A stretch of 64,000 nt of DNA. Source: Halobacillus litoralis (GTDB taxonomy: Bacteria > Bacillota > Bacilli > Bacillales > Halobacillaceae). This document shows positions 44,759 through 54,298 of the stretch, piece by piece (within the stretch, counting starts at the first letter, position 1; each line of letters begins with the position of its first letter). Location of the stretch: assembly GCF_009856355.1 (NCBI RefSeq), contig NZ_WMEW01000002.1, positions 186,001 through 250,000 of the forward strand, in the 5' to 3' direction. The notes below the pieces were generated by a model. It was not told the origin of the DNA. It worked only from the letters and a program-made list of their open reading frames with translations, and ran no database searches. A program made the translations under genes and the position numbers.

Positions 44759-45445
44759 TTACTGTTCCAAAAATTTGCGTAGTCGTTCCGTCTCTGGATG
44801 ATCCAGCATTTCCGGGATGGTTCCATCCTCCTGCAGCTTTCCGTCAGCAACAAAAAGGCCTCGCGTTCCAAGCCGGCGGGCCTGATTCAAATTATGTGTA
44901 ACCATGATCATCGTCAGATCATGTTCCTGTATAAGACCTTCCAGCACTTCCTCAATTTCTTCAGCGGTACGGTAATCAAGCGCACTTGTGGGTTCATCCA
45001 GAAGGAGAACTTCCGGTGAATTGGCCAGTGTCCTGGCCAGAGACACCCGCTGCTTTTCTCCCCCCGACAACTGGTCCACCTCTCTCTCCAAATAACTGGA
45101 TGGAAGCTGCACGTAATCGAGAAGCCGCCTGCCGTCCTCTTCCTTCCATTCTCCAAAAAGGCTGGGCCCATATTTCAGATTATCCAGAACGGTCCCCGGA
45201 AATAGATTGGGGGCCTGCAGAACCAGGCCCACTTTTTTTCTTAATTCGGTTACGGGATGATCAGATATGGGCGCATCTTTATAATAGATCTCTCCCCTTT
45301 CCGGATCATTCAGTCGATTTAACAAAAATAACAGAGTGCTCTTTCCAGCACCCGATGGACCGAATAAAATGACTTGATCCTTTTTCTCGATCTCGAAATT
45401 TAAATCCTCCAGCGGATGCTGATAGACGTGTTCAAATCGAAACAC
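44759..45445 (-). CDS. FetA-like ABC transporter ATP-binding protein
   Basis: The 228-residue nucleotide-binding subunit has Walker A GPSGAGKST, Q-loop LVLQAPNLFPG, signature LSGGEKQRVSLA, Walker [13 protein letters not shown] and H-loop VTHNL. GTG 45445 follows GGGGGAAGGG; a longer open frame upstream starts with Lys-rich non-family sequence. Pairs with the following permease. Confidence 0.88.
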   Translation of the reverse strand: MFRFEHVYQHPLEDLNFEIEKKDQVILFGPSGAGKSTLLFLLNRLNDPERGEIYYKDAPISDHPVTELRKKVGLVLQAPNLFPGTVLDNLKYGPSLFGEWKEEDGRRLLDYVQLPSSYLEREVDQLSGGEKQRVSLARTLANSPEVLLLDEPTSALDYRTAEEIEEVLEGLIQEHDLTMIMVTHNLNQARRLGTRGLFVADGKLQEDGTIPEMLDHPETERLRKFLEQ

Positions 45446-45509
45446 AGCCCTTCCCCCTTTTTTATGTATCTGCCTATCTTTACCCTTTGGCACAGATATT
45501 TATTCAAAG

Positions 45510-45550
45510 GACAAAAAAAGCCTGCACAGCTCTCCGCTGTACAGGCTTTC
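45510..45550 (-). terminator. Terminator of the LTA synthase gene
   Basis: Minus-strand AGCCTGTACAG / CTGTGCAGGCT hairpin followed by seven T, right after the stop. Confidence 0.88.
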
Positions 45551-45553
45551 CTG

Positions 45554-47422
45554 TCATTTGAAATCGTAGAACCTGAACAAATCCCCGTAAATAATGTTAT
45601 CGGAGTAGTTCAACTCCTGGTCCACTTCCTGCTTCACAGGCTCACAGGCTTCCGACTGTTCTTCTTCCAGCGGTTCTCCCGATGCTCTGTCATAGCATGT
45701 GTCGCTGGTATAAACATAATCTTCCGTCACAAAACTTCCGTCCCGGAGGGCGATGAAATCTTTTTCCTTGTCAGAGAACATGTTATCCCCAAAGGTCATA
45801 TCACCATCGGAGTCGATTCCCAGCAGGTGCAGCAGCGTCGGTTTCACATCAATCTGCCCCACTACCTTATCCTCAATGCCGCCATTTTCATAACCCGGGA
45901 TATGGACCATGAATGGAACACGCTGCAGCTGGGTCTGAACGAAGGGGTCCACTTCCTTCCCAAGGAACTGACTCATCGCTTTATTATGAAAGTCACTAAT
46001 GCCGTAGTGGTCCCCCATCATAACAATAATAGAATCCTTGTACAGATCAGCATCTTTCAGCTGCTGGAAGAACTGCTCCAGGGCTTCATCTGTATATCTG
46101 GCTGTCTGGAAGTAAGCATTCAACGTGTTGGAATTGGAATCATACTTGTCAATATGCGCTTTTTCTTCCGGCAGCTCGAAAGGGAAATGATGGGTCAGCG
46201 TAATGAACTTGCTGTAAAACGGCTGCTCCTGCTCTTTCAAATAATCTATCGACTGCTCAAAGAATGCCTTATCTTCAAGACCCCATCCAAAGGAATTCTC
46301 CGGTGTCACTTCAAATGACTGCTCATCATGGAACTCATCATAGCCAATATTATCGTACATCACATCCCTGTTCCAGAAGCTCCCATTATTCGCGTGGAAG
46401 ACAGATGTTTCGTATCCCTCATTATTAAGAATTTCAGGAAGGGCATGGTACTCATTTCCGGCATGGGTAAAGTACACCGCCCCCCTGCCAAGAGGATACA
46501 AGGAATTTTCCACGATAAACTCTGAGTCAGATGTTTTTCCCTGCGCGGTCTGGTGATAGAAATTTTCGAATGTGATCGTGTCGCTGCTATCCTTTAAATC
46601 GTTGAGGAAAGGGGTGGTTTCCACACCATTGATTTCTGAATCATATAGAAAGTGCTGGAAAGATTCCACACTGACGAAGATCACATTTTTATTTTCAGCT
46701 ATCCCGTATAACTCGGAACCCTTATCGGCTTCATCCGGTGATTTTTCCTGAAGGTATGTTTCGATTTCACTAATTTCACTGCCGTCGGCAAATACCCGCT
46801 GAGCTCTCGTTTTCGTCTGCATGGTGGCATCGTACACATGATAATTGAAGATACCGATGTTTTTGACGAGGTACTCGCGGTCAAAAGCACGTACGAAAAG
46901 CATCGGACGCTCAATCTCAGCTAGTACAACATTCCCGGCCAGCAGCAGGAAAGTAACAGCTGTAGCCGCAATCTTCCCCCGTTTAGGAAGTTTTACAGTC
47001 AAATCAAATTTCTGTCTGCTTAAATACCAGACCACGGCGGCATCAGCAAAAATGAAAACATCTTCAATATGAAGAAGCGTAAGAAAGCTCCCCGTTAAAT
47101 CTGCAGCATTATTCCCCTGGAACAATACAGGAATCGTAATGAAGTCTGTAAAATTCCGATAAAAAATCAAATTAACGAACAAAATAAAAGAACCGAGCAG
47201 CACGGTCCACCTTAAGTATTTCCGCTGATTCTTCGGTTTCATCCATACACTGATGGCGAATATCAAATAGGCACTCGCAATCGGATTAAACAGCAGGATC
47301 AATTCCTGCAGCGGGTTTTCAATCGATAAATCAAACATAAATCGATAAACGATGTATGTTTTTATACCAAACAAAACCGTAGCAATCATAAATAAAGGCA
47401 TGCGAATATTTCTCAATTGCAT
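45554..47422 (-). CDS. Lipoteichoic acid synthase-type sulfatase-fold enzyme (LtaS family, YqgS-like)
   Basis: Polymerises glycerol-phosphate from phosphatidylglycerol onto the lipoteichoic acid anchor. The 622-residue product has five N-terminal membrane helices (to about residue 180). The extracellular alkaline-phosphatase-like domain has metal Glu in SVESFQ, catalytic Thr in QGKTSDSEF, NGSFWNRD, HHFPF and MMGDHYG. C-terminal tail is very acidic. Location before glcK corresponds to yqgS; other LtaS paralogues may exist elsewhere. Confidence 0.93.
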   Translation of the reverse strand: MQLRNIRMPLFMIATVLFGIKTYIVYRFMFDLSIENPLQELILLFNPIASAYLIFAISVWMKPKNQRKYLRWTVLLGSFILFVNLIFYRNFTDFITIPVLFQGNNAADLTGSFLTLLHIEDVFIFADAAVVWYLSRQKFDLTVKLPKRGKIAATAVTFLLLAGNVVLAEIERPMLFVRAFDREYLVKNIGIFNYHVYDATMQTKTRAQRVFADGSEISEIETYLQEKSPDEADKGSELYGIAENKNVIFVSVESFQHFLYDSEINGVETTPFLNDLKDSSDTITFENFYHQTAQGKTSDSEFIVENSLYPLGRGAVYFTHAGNEYHALPEILNNEGYETSVFHANNGSFWNRDVMYDNIGYDEFHDEQSFEVTPENSFGWGLEDKAFFEQSIDYLKEQEQPFYSKFITLTHHFPFELPEEKAHIDKYDSNSNTLNAYFQTARYTDEALEQFFQQLKDADLYKDSIIVMMGDHYGISDFHNKAMSQFLGKEVDPFVQTQLQRVPFMVHIPGYENGGIEDKVVGQIDVKPTLLHLLGIDSDGDMTFGDNMFSDKEKDFIALRDGSFVTEDYVYTSDTCYDRASGEPLEEEQSEACEPVKQEVDQELNYSDNIIYGDLFRFYDFK

Positions 47423-47672
47423 GGTGGTTCCTCCTCTAGTACATCTATGGCCGTATCTTTACACTCTTTAACTACAGCCATTGGTTAACTTTACATTTTC
47501 CACTTATTATCAATATTAAACCGTCACTTTATATATGACGTCTATTGTATCATAAAAGTTTCATTTTTTATTACCCTGATTTTACCAAATTCATCAAGGT
47601 CCATCTGCCTATTCCATGATAATAGACCTATCGTTTGATAGGAAGAATTTTTTCTAATGGAAGGGGAGCGTC

Positions 47673-47709
47673 CACAAAAAAACTGGAGCCGACAAGGGCC
47701 CCAGCTATT
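47673..47709 (-). terminator. Terminator of glcK
   Basis: Minus-strand CTGGGGCC / GGCTCCAG hairpin followed by TTTTTTT, just after the glcK stop. Confidence 0.8.
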
Positions 47710-47710
47710 T

Positions 47711-48670
47711 TCATTTGTTCTTTTTCACTAAATAGGCTCCACCGATGACACCAGCGTCATTACCAAGCTCAGCAAATTCAAAGCTGGAAGCTTCCGCCGT
47801 TCTTGAGAGAGCATATTTACGGTAAGCCGTTTTTAAAGGGTCCAGCAGCTGATCCCCTGCCTTGGCAACACCACCGCCGATAACAATCTTTTCAGGATTG
47901 ATGACAATCGCCATGTTGGCAATCGCCATTCCCAGCACATCAGTGACTTGATGGAGAACATCGGTCGCAGCTTCGTCTCCTTCTGCCGCAGCTTGGAAGA
48001 CATCTTTGGCTGTCAAATCACCGGATTGAACAAGGGAATGAAGAAGAGAGTCATCGTAATCCTCCACGGCCACTTTCGCTTTTCTAACAATTCCAGTCGC
48101 TGATGCCTCTGTCTCCAGACATCCGGTCTTCCCACAATTGCAGGGGGCCCCACCTTCAGGAATGACGGTCACATGGCCAAGCTCTGCCGCCGTGCCATTC
48201 GCTCCGTTCAACACACTGCCATTGGCGATAACACCGCCGCCGACTCCTGTTCCAAGCGTAACCGCAATCAGTTCCGAGCATCCGCGGCCTGCGCCGAGCC
48301 AGTTTTCTCCCAGCGCAGCAAGGTTGGCATCATTGTCGACCCATACATCGAAACCGGTGAGTCCGCTCAAAATGTTTCCAAAATCAAAATCTTTCCAGCC
48401 TATATTTACAGCTTCGTGGATATAGCCGGTTGAAGTCTCCACAAAACCAGGGGCTCCTGCTCCAATTCCCATAATTTGAGACTTCCCGATGCCAAGTTCC
48501 CCGCGCACCTGCTCCACCGCATCAGCAATGTCTGAAGGAATCGACGCCCCCTTTTCTTCTGTGTTCGTCGGGACTTCCCATTTCTTCATAATTTGACCAT
48601 CTTCATTAATGAAAGCAAGTTTAATGGTTGTTCCGCCAATATCAGCACCTATGTACACGTGTCTGCTCAT
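47711..48670 (-). CDS. glcK: Glucokinase, ROK family
   Basis: ATP-dependent glucose phosphorylation. The 319-residue product has the phosphate motif ADIGGTTIKLA, DNDANLAALGE and GTGVGGGVIANG. It also has ROK zinc-site signature CNCGKTGCLETEAS. Starts at ATG 48670, overlapping the yqgQ stop by 4 bases, so the two genes are coupled. Confidence 0.95.
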   Translation of the reverse strand: MSRHVYIGADIGGTTIKLAFINEDGQIMKKWEVPTNTEEKGASIPSDIADAVEQVRGELGIGKSQIMGIGAGAPGFVETSTGYIHEAVNIGWKDFDFGNILSGLTGFDVWVDNDANLAALGENWLGAGRGCSELIAVTLGTGVGGGVIANGSVLNGANGTAAELGHVTVIPEGGAPCNCGKTGCLETEASATGIVRKAKVAVEDYDDSLLHSLVQSGDLTAKDVFQAAAEGDEAATDVLHQVTDVLGMAIANMAIVINPEKIVIGGGVAKAGDQLLDPLKTAYRKYALSRTAEASSFEFAELGNDAGVIGGAYLVKKNK

Positions 48671-48885
48671 CGTTTATGGTCCCCCTCCTGCCGGTCTCTC
48701 TCCCGGGCAATCTCACTGCGGAGCAGCAAAACAGCCATCTGATAATCCTCTGTTGTCATACACTGTGATTGATAGAGCTCCCGGATTTCGTCTTCCATCA
48801 TTTCTAAATCTGCTGTGCGATCACCAATATATATGATCGTTCCAAATTTTTTTAAGAACTGCTGTACATCATAAATCGTTTTCAT
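48667..48885 (-). CDS. YqgQ family protein (DUF910)
   Basis: 72 residues, helical and acidic, with YDVQQFLKKFGTIIYIGDR near the start and EIRELYQSQ. Matches the small YqgQ family, known to precede glcK in Bacillus. Structure of the B. subtilis protein is a small helical fold; function unknown. Confidence 0.9.
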   Translation of the reverse strand: MKTIYDVQQFLKKFGTIIYIGDRTADLEMMEDEIRELYQSQCMTTEDYQMAVLLLRSEIARERDRQEGDHKR

Positions 48886-48932
48886 ATTTTATCACCAGTT
48901 TCTATTATAGCAAGTGTTGAGCGGATTGAAAA

Positions 48933-48968
48933 TGCAGAAAAACCCCGACCGTCATCGGTCAGGGTCTT
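48933..48968 (-). terminator. Terminator of the SpoVAF-like gene
   Basis: Minus-strand CCCTGACCG / CGGTCGGGG hairpin followed by TTTTTC, overlapping the 3' end of the gene. Confidence 0.8.
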
Positions 48969-50412
48969 TCGGGTGAAGAAAAGCCGGTCTTCTGTTTTTC
49001 AACGGGATCGGAGAACGAAGCAGAACGTCCCTGAAAGGCTTCCAGGAAAACGGCATAAACGGCCAGAGGTACGGTGTTTTAAATGTCTGCATCCGCGTCA
49101 GATAAATCAGCCAGAACGTAATACCAATGACGTATCCTTTCAATCCGAAAATCCCTACAGCCAATAGAAGCGCAAGTCTGGAAAGGCGGTCAGCCAGCCC
49201 GACCTCATAGCTGGGTGTCGCAAACGTTCCGACAGCGGCAAGAGCAAGATACAGAACGACTTCACTAGAGAAAAGCCCCACTTCAACGGCTACCTGTCCG
49301 ATCAATATGGCAGCCACAAGCCCCAGTGCCGTGCCGAGGGAAGACGGGGTGTGAATGGCAGCCATCCGCAGCATATCAATGCCAACCTCAGCAAACAGGA
49401 ACTGCACGAGTAAGGGGATCGCTCCCGCTTCTGTCGGACCAATATACGAAAGAGACGCCGGCAGCAGATCGGGGTTTTTGGAAAATAAGAAATACAGAGG
49501 CAGGATAAAAATAGATGCAAAAAACGCAAAATACCGGACCCACCTTAAATAGGCCCCTACCAATGGTTTCTGCCTGTATTCCTCCGCATGCTGCATATGA
49601 TGCCAGAAAGTCGCCGGGGTGATCATCACACTTGGAGACCCATCAATGATGACGAGAATGTGCCCCTCATAAAGATGTGCAGCTGCTGTATCCGGCCTTT
49701 CCGTATAACGGATGACCGGGTAGGGATTCCAGTGCTGACCGCTGATGTATTCTTCAATTGTCTTCTCAGCCATAGGAAGCGCATCTGTATCGATTTCCTG
49801 CAGCACCCTTTTTAAATGATCCACTCGATCTGTATCGGCGATATCCTTGATGTAGCAGATACAGACGTCCGTCAACGACCTCCGTCCGACCTGCAGGTAC
49901 TCCATTCGTAAGGAACGGTCACGCACACGCCTTCTCGTCAGGGCGGTATTGAAAATGATCGTTTCTACAAAACCGTCCCTCGAACCTCGGACCACCCTTT
50001 CCAGATCCGGTTCCTGCGGCCCACGTACCGGATAGGTCCGGGCATCGATAATAATAATTTCGTCGACCCCTTCTACGAGAAGGGCTGTCGGTCCTCCCAG
50101 TACGAGATTGGCAGCCTGGTTCATGTCTTTTTCCTGACCGAGTTCTACATAAGGAAGGTGTGTTTTCAATAATCGATCCAGAGGGTCGGGTTCAAGCTGC
50201 CCGGGTTCAAGCCGGGACAAGAGCTTCATTAAATAGTGAAGAATATCATCCTTTACAAAACCATCAATAAAAAACAGGGACATGCCCCGGCCCGCATAAA
50301 CCAGATCCAGATGGACCATATCAAAGCTCTCATCTACTCCGAGACGTTTTCTCATATAGGCTACATTTTCTTCATAACTGTCAAATAATCGCTGGTCCTG
50401 CTTTTCATCCAC
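48952..50412 (-). CDS. GerA/SpoVAF-family spore germination protein
   Basis: The 486-residue product has a soluble N-terminal domain (RTYPVRGPQEPDLERVVRGSRD, then NTALTRRRVRDRSLR). A membrane domain with four to five helices from about residue 290 follows, with RWVRYFAFFASIF, GIDMLRMAAIHTP and AAVGTFATPSYE. Closest in memory to SpoVAF rather than GerAA. Start GTG 50412 with AGGAGG. In B. subtilis spoVAF is part of the spoVA operon; here it stands alone between yqgQ and the rhomboid gene. Confidence 0.88.
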   Translation of the reverse strand: MDEKQDQRLFDSYEENVAYMRKRLGVDESFDMVHLDLVYAGRGMSLFFIDGFVKDDILHYLMKLLSRLEPGQLEPDPLDRLLKTHLPYVELGQEKDMNQAANLVLGGPTALLVEGVDEIIIIDARTYPVRGPQEPDLERVVRGSRDGFVETIIFNTALTRRRVRDRSLRMEYLQVGRRSLTDVCICYIKDIADTDRVDHLKRVLQEIDTDALPMAEKTIEEYISGQHWNPYPVIRYTERPDTAAAHLYEGHILVIIDGSPSVMITPATFWHHMQHAEEYRQKPLVGAYLRWVRYFAFFASIFILPLYFLFSKNPDLLPASLSYIGPTEAGAIPLLVQFLFAEVGIDMLRMAAIHTPSSLGTALGLVAAILIGQVAVEVGLFSSEVVLYLALAAVGTFATPSYEVGLADRLSRLALLLAVGIFGLKGYVIGITFWLIYLTRMQTFKTPYLWPFMPFSWKPFRDVLLRSPIPLKNRRPAFLHPKDPDR

Positions 50413-50577
50413 GCGTCTGCCTCCTCACGATGTCCTGTGCTACCGTTTATTTTCCTACAAACCCTTCGATTTCATGCGTGCAGGTTCATAGAGAAGTCCA
50501 GGTCAGAGGCATGTCCTGCTTTTTAAGGGCATATCCTGTAGTAATTCAAGATTGTGACAGGCCAAGGAGAGGGTCGA

Positions 50578-51435
50578 ATGAAAAAAGTATGGATATACTG
50601 GGTGCTGGGTCCGCTTACCCTGGCTGTAGCCCTGGCTTTATATACCCAGACTGGAGAGAAGCCCGTCATCAAATATTTCCCTATCGATCAATCGAAAGCT
50701 TTCGAGTCATTTGAAACCGTTCTGGAGTATGACGCTGAGGAAGATGAAGACGAATATAAGGTGTCGTGGAAGGTAGCGTCGAAAAGCAGCAGCCCGGTAT
50801 ATTTAAGACAGGATGTCTCCCTCCTTTATGTGAACGGAAGATTGAAGGGGGTTGTATCGAAGTGGAAGGAGAATACGGACGTTATAAAAAAAGAAACGTC
50901 GCTCCACGGAGAGGACAGTCAAAAGTATCAGGCGGTTTCCTTTCACCACGGGGAGGTTCATGAGGGTGAAAATGGAATAAAAAGTATGCAGGCCACCTCA
51001 AAGGATGAGTTGTACGTCATTGATTCCCCCCATTCCGTCCGGAGCGCCTTTAAGGAACCGGAAACAGAGGAAGAAAAAGAATGGAAACAAAGGCTTGATC
51101 ACTCCATTGAACAGCAGATCGAAGCACAGTGGCAGGAACTGATGACCCATTACCAGGTACCAAGAGACAAATATACAGCGGTCGCCCTTACAGAACTTGC
51201 GGATTATAAAGACAAGCCCTTCCCCGGAACGTCTGAGGCTGACTCTGAACGGATCAAAGGACAGCTGTGGGAAGGACTTTATAAAAATTATGTGCTGGGC
51301 ATCAGCGATACAAAATCATCGCACCCGATTCAAAGTTATATTCCCCTGATCCTGTTTGATAAGGATGGGAAGCATTTACTTGTTCTATACGAAGATGATA
51401 CAGGCAAAAAGCACCAGCTCATCCAATATTATTGA
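50578..51435 (+). CDS. Hypothetical membrane-anchored or secreted protein
   Basis: 285 residues: an N-terminal hydrophobic segment (VWIYWVLGPLTLAVALALY) and a large extracytoplasmic acidic domain, with DAEEDEDEYKVSWKV and a C-terminal QSYIPLILFDKDGKHLLVLYED. I do not recognise the family. ATG 50578 follows AAGGAGAGG. Its end overlaps the end of the convergent rhomboid gene by 7 bases, with no terminator between. Confidence 0.75.
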   Translation: MKKVWIYWVLGPLTLAVALALYTQTGEKPVIKYFPIDQSKAFESFETVLEYDAEEDEDEYKVSWKVASKSSSPVYLRQDVSLLYVNGRLKGVVSKWKENTDVIKKETSLHGEDSQKYQAVSFHHGEVHEGENGIKSMQATSKDELYVIDSPHSVRSAFKEPETEEEKEWKQRLDHSIEQQIEAQWQELMTHYQVPRDKYTAVALTELADYKDKPFPGTSEADSERIKGQLWEGLYKNYVLGISDTKSSHPIQSYIPLILFDKDGKHLLVLYEDDTGKKHQLIQYY

Positions 51436-52961
51436 GCCAGTTCTTCATTCAGCTGTTGGAAGTCCGCATTGTCAGGGTTCAATTCAGCGGCTTTGGACGC
51501 TCGTTCAGCCGCTTTTTCTAATTCTCCATCCTGCTGAAGCAGAAGAGCGAGATTATAGTGCGCTTCCGCCAGATCAGGCGCGATGGAGATCACCTGTTCA
51601 AGGTCCTCTTCTGCTTCTGCTGACTCCCCGGACTGCAGGTAGGCATAGGACCGGTGGAAAAGCAGCTCCGCCTCATACCCCTGAGGTTCCTCAAGGGCCT
51701 GGGTGGTTATTTGAATGACGTCACTATAGGACTCCTGTTCGTTCAACTCGCTGACTTCCTGCACCACCATCCTTGATTGTTCACCGTTAAATGCGCCTGT
51801 CATGCCTAAGTACACCATAGCGGCCATAGCCCCTGCATAAAGCAGGACGGCTGCAGGCTGCCACTTTTTCATGGCATGTTTAGGCAGATGAACCATGGCA
51901 GAAGCCGTAAATCCTCCGATCAGACCTCCAATATGGGCGCCGTTATCCACCTGCGGAACCATCACACCAAAGGCAATGTTAATACCTATGATGACTATGA
52001 GATTATACCCCATCGTCCGGAGGAAAAGCTGCTTGTACTGCACGCCGAAAAACAACAATGCCCCAAACAATCCAAAGATAGCACCCGAGGCACCGGCAGC
52101 GACCGAAGGATTAATCATAAAGCTTGCCATGCCGCCAAATAAACCGGCCGCAAAATAGATCACGGCAAAACGTAAGGTGCCGTAAATTCTTTCTACTGCA
52201 GACCCTAAATAATACAAGGCCAGCATATTCATAAAGAGGTGGATAAAGCCGATATGAAGGAAGGTGGAAGTGAGTATCCGCCACCATTCTCCGTCCATAA
52301 TCGCTGGATTATATTTGGCTCCATAAGAGATCAACGTTTCGATGGATGTCGTACTTCCAACCATTTCAAGGTAAAGGAAGACAAGGATGTTTACAGCGAG
52401 CAGAACATACGTTAATCGCGGACGGCCATAATCAAAAATGGAAGCAGCCGCTTCTCTTTGTTCCCGCTGCTTCTTCACCAGCTGGTGTTTCATAGATGGA
52501 AGAGAGGCCTCCATATCCTCTTCCCTTAAACTCCGGTGGATCTCAGGCTTCTCGATGTCTAAGGGTTTAAAAAGATCTTCCAACGCCTGTTCCTTTGTTT
52601 CATCACTCATATAATACAGATGTAAAGGAATTTTCCGATCGTTATACTCCTTTACGGTGTCTTCCCACTCATCCACAGGGGGATGCTCGGAAACGAATAC
52701 CATATGAAATTCCAGTTTCCCTCCCCGAAAAAGGGAACGGTTCTGATTCAACTGCCGGTACCCTGTTTCCAATTCCCTGGAGAGCTCATTTCTCCAGTTG
52801 AGCTGTTTGTGAGAAAGTCGGAGCACATGATTTTTTCTGTTCACCTTTTTCTCAAGCCATATCTCCCCATGACTCGTATTCACATGGAGAACCTGGAATT
52901 GATGAACGTGGACCATATAGTCAACCATCTTCCAGAGGTAATATTCCTGTTCAATAAACAA
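51429..52961 (-). CDS. gluP: Rhomboid intramembrane serine protease with TPR tail (GluP/YqgP-like)
   Basis: The 510-residue product has a soluble N-terminal domain (to about residue 180) and a rhomboid core of six to seven membrane helices, with catalytic Ser in AGASGAIFGLFGA and His in NGAHIGGLIGG. The C-terminal half has TPR-like repeats (EAHYNLALLLQQDGELEKA). TTG start with GGGAGGG. Order relative to glcK and the 5-FTHF ligase matches B. subtilis yqgP, which there cleaves the magnesium transporter MgtE with FtsH. Confidence 0.94.
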   Translation of the reverse strand: MFIEQEYYLWKMVDYMVHVHQFQVLHVNTSHGEIWLEKKVNRKNHVLRLSHKQLNWRNELSRELETGYRQLNQNRSLFRGGKLEFHMVFVSEHPPVDEWEDTVKEYNDRKIPLHLYYMSDETKEQALEDLFKPLDIEKPEIHRSLREEDMEASLPSMKHQLVKKQREQREAAASIFDYGRPRLTYVLLAVNILVFLYLEMVGSTTSIETLISYGAKYNPAIMDGEWWRILTSTFLHIGFIHLFMNMLALYYLGSAVERIYGTLRFAVIYFAAGLFGGMASFMINPSVAAGASGAIFGLFGALLFFGVQYKQLFLRTMGYNLIVIIGINIAFGVMVPQVDNGAHIGGLIGGFTASAMVHLPKHAMKKWQPAAVLLYAGAMAAMVYLGMTGAFNGEQSRMVVQEVSELNEQESYSDVIQITTQALEEPQGYEAELLFHRSYAYLQSGESAEAEEDLEQVISIAPDLAEAHYNLALLLQQDGELEKAAERASKAAELNPDNADFQQLNEELAQ

Positions 52962-53034
52962 TGGCGGTCCCTCCCTGCACCTTTCATATTACCACGCTTC
53001 CCACCCGCACAGCCATTCACACTACCTGACTGTA

Positions 53035-53068
53035 AATATAAAAAAACGGTCAGGAAAACCTGACCGCT
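53035..53068 (-). terminator. Terminator of the 62-aa gene
   Basis: Minus-strand CGGTCAGG / CCTGACCG hairpin with a TTTT loop and seven T after it. Confidence 0.9.
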
Positions 53069-53257
53069 TCAAGAGTGTCCTCGAAACATCTGTGATAGGA
53101 ATTTCTGCCGCACCCAAGGGATATTCATGGAAAACCGCACAAGCAGCCGGCGCAGCGCAGGGAACTTGGTTACCACATCCAACGCTTGATAACGATATTT
53201 GTATAAAGCTGTAATCAGAGACCCGATAATGATGATGTATCGAAAAAACAGACGCAT
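53069..53257 (-). CDS. Small basic protein (YqgO position)
   Basis: 62 residues with a hydrophobic start (FFRYIIIIGSLITALYKYRY) and a basic C-terminus rich in Arg. AGAGGTGG precedes the ATG. It sits where B. subtilis has yqgO, but similarity cannot be judged here. Probably a membrane-associated peptide; function unknown. Confidence 0.65.
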   Translation of the reverse strand: MRLFFRYIIIIGSLITALYKYRYQALDVVTKFPALRRLLVRFSMNIPWVRQKFLSQMFRGHS

Positions 53258-53349
53258 CTATGCCACCTCTTTTATGATTGGATACGCCTAGTTTCTGTTC
53301 TGATCCCTTCCCTTATACAAGCTTCTCCGCAGTTTTCCCTTAGTTTGGA

Positions 53350-53919
53350 TTAGAGGGAGTAGGTGGAGTGAATCCCCTTTTCTGTGAGTACATACTCTAC
53401 ACGCTGGTCGTATTCCTCAACCGGGAGGATCTCCTCCCGCTGCTTTTCTGAAGCAATCATCATTGTTTTACCCTGGAAGCCTTCAATGAAGCGGTCGTAA
53501 TACCCACCACCATAACCAATTCTGTACCCTTTAGCATCAAACATCAGCCCGGGGACAAGCAGGAGGTCAATCGCATTCTTCTCCACAAACCGTTTTGTAT
53601 CCCGCTTTGGCTCTCTCAGTCCAAAATATACCCGCTCCAGCTGATCGTAGTTGTCCAGATGATAGAATTCCAGCTGTTTTTCCTTTGGCAGGCACCGGGG
53701 AGCCGCGATGGTTTTCCCAGCTTTCCAGCCTTCCTGGATAATCGGTTCTGTGGACCACTCGTGCTCCTGGGAAAGTGTCACTCCTATGATCTTCGCTTTT
53801 TTCCATTCATCACTGGAAAATAAGCTCTGATACATGGCTGCTTCAATGGTCTGGCGTTCCCTTAAGGGAATATGATGAAGGATGTTCTTTCCTTTAAAAC
53901 GGTACGCTGTTTTCTCCAT
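53350..53919 (-). CDS. 5-formyltetrahydrofolate cyclo-ligase
   Basis: Converts 5-formyl-THF to methenyl-THF with ATP. The 189-residue product has the C-terminal family signature LLLVPGLMFDAKGYRIGYGGGYYDRFI, and the substrate segment in TIAAPRCLPKEKQLEFY. ATG 53919 with GGAGGTG before it; the in-frame GTG nine bases upstream is part of the ribosome site. Corresponds to B. subtilis yqgN. Confidence 0.95.
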   Translation of the reverse strand: MEKTAYRFKGKNILHHIPLRERQTIEAAMYQSLFSSDEWKKAKIIGVTLSQEHEWSTEPIIQEGWKAGKTIAAPRCLPKEKQLEFYHLDNYDQLERVYFGLREPKRDTKRFVEKNAIDLLLVPGLMFDAKGYRIGYGGGYYDRFIEGFQGKTMMIASEKQREEILPVEEYDQRVEYVLTEKGIHSTYSL

Positions 53920-53940
53920 AAAAGTCACCTCCGATAGGTA

Positions 53941-53971
53941 TAAAAAAAACAGTAGGAATAAATCCTACTGC
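53941..53971 (-). terminator. Terminator of rpmG
   Basis: Minus-strand CAGTAGGAT / ATCCTACTG hairpin followed by eight T, directly after the L33 stop. Confidence 0.9.
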
Positions 53972-54121
53972 TTACTTCGTTTCACGGTGAAGCGTATGCT
54001 TACCAACGCGCGGGCTGTATTTCATAAGCTCGATGCGCTCAGGGTTTTTACGTTTGTTTTTAGTGCTAATATAGTTGCGGTCACCTGTTTCAGTGCAGGC
54101 AAGTGTAATATTTACACGCAT
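53972..54121 (-). CDS. rpmG: 50S ribosomal protein L33, cysteine-poor type
   Basis: 49-residue L33: it starts [19 protein letters not shown] and ends KHTLHRETK. Of the two CxxC zinc pairs of the zinc-binding form, only one Cys remains (CTET) and the second pair is PRVG, so it should not bind zinc. AGGAGG lies before ATG 54121. In other Bacillaceae such C-minus paralogues replace the zinc form under zinc limitation; no obvious Zur box was found by eye. Confidence 0.95.
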   Translation of the reverse strand: MRVNITLACTETGDRNYISTKNKRKNPERIELMKYSPRVGKHTLHRETK

Positions 54122-54298
54122 GTTCATTCCTCCTAATTAATCGAATCACTGACTCATTCACATTATCAGACTTACTCATAATAACAAAAACCTTCTCTAC
54201 TTTCAAGTGAATATTCCAGTAAAAGCGGCTGAAAATCCCATAGCCACGCCCGGAGTTCTATGATATAAATAAACAGGGATTCGATTAGGAGTGATCAC

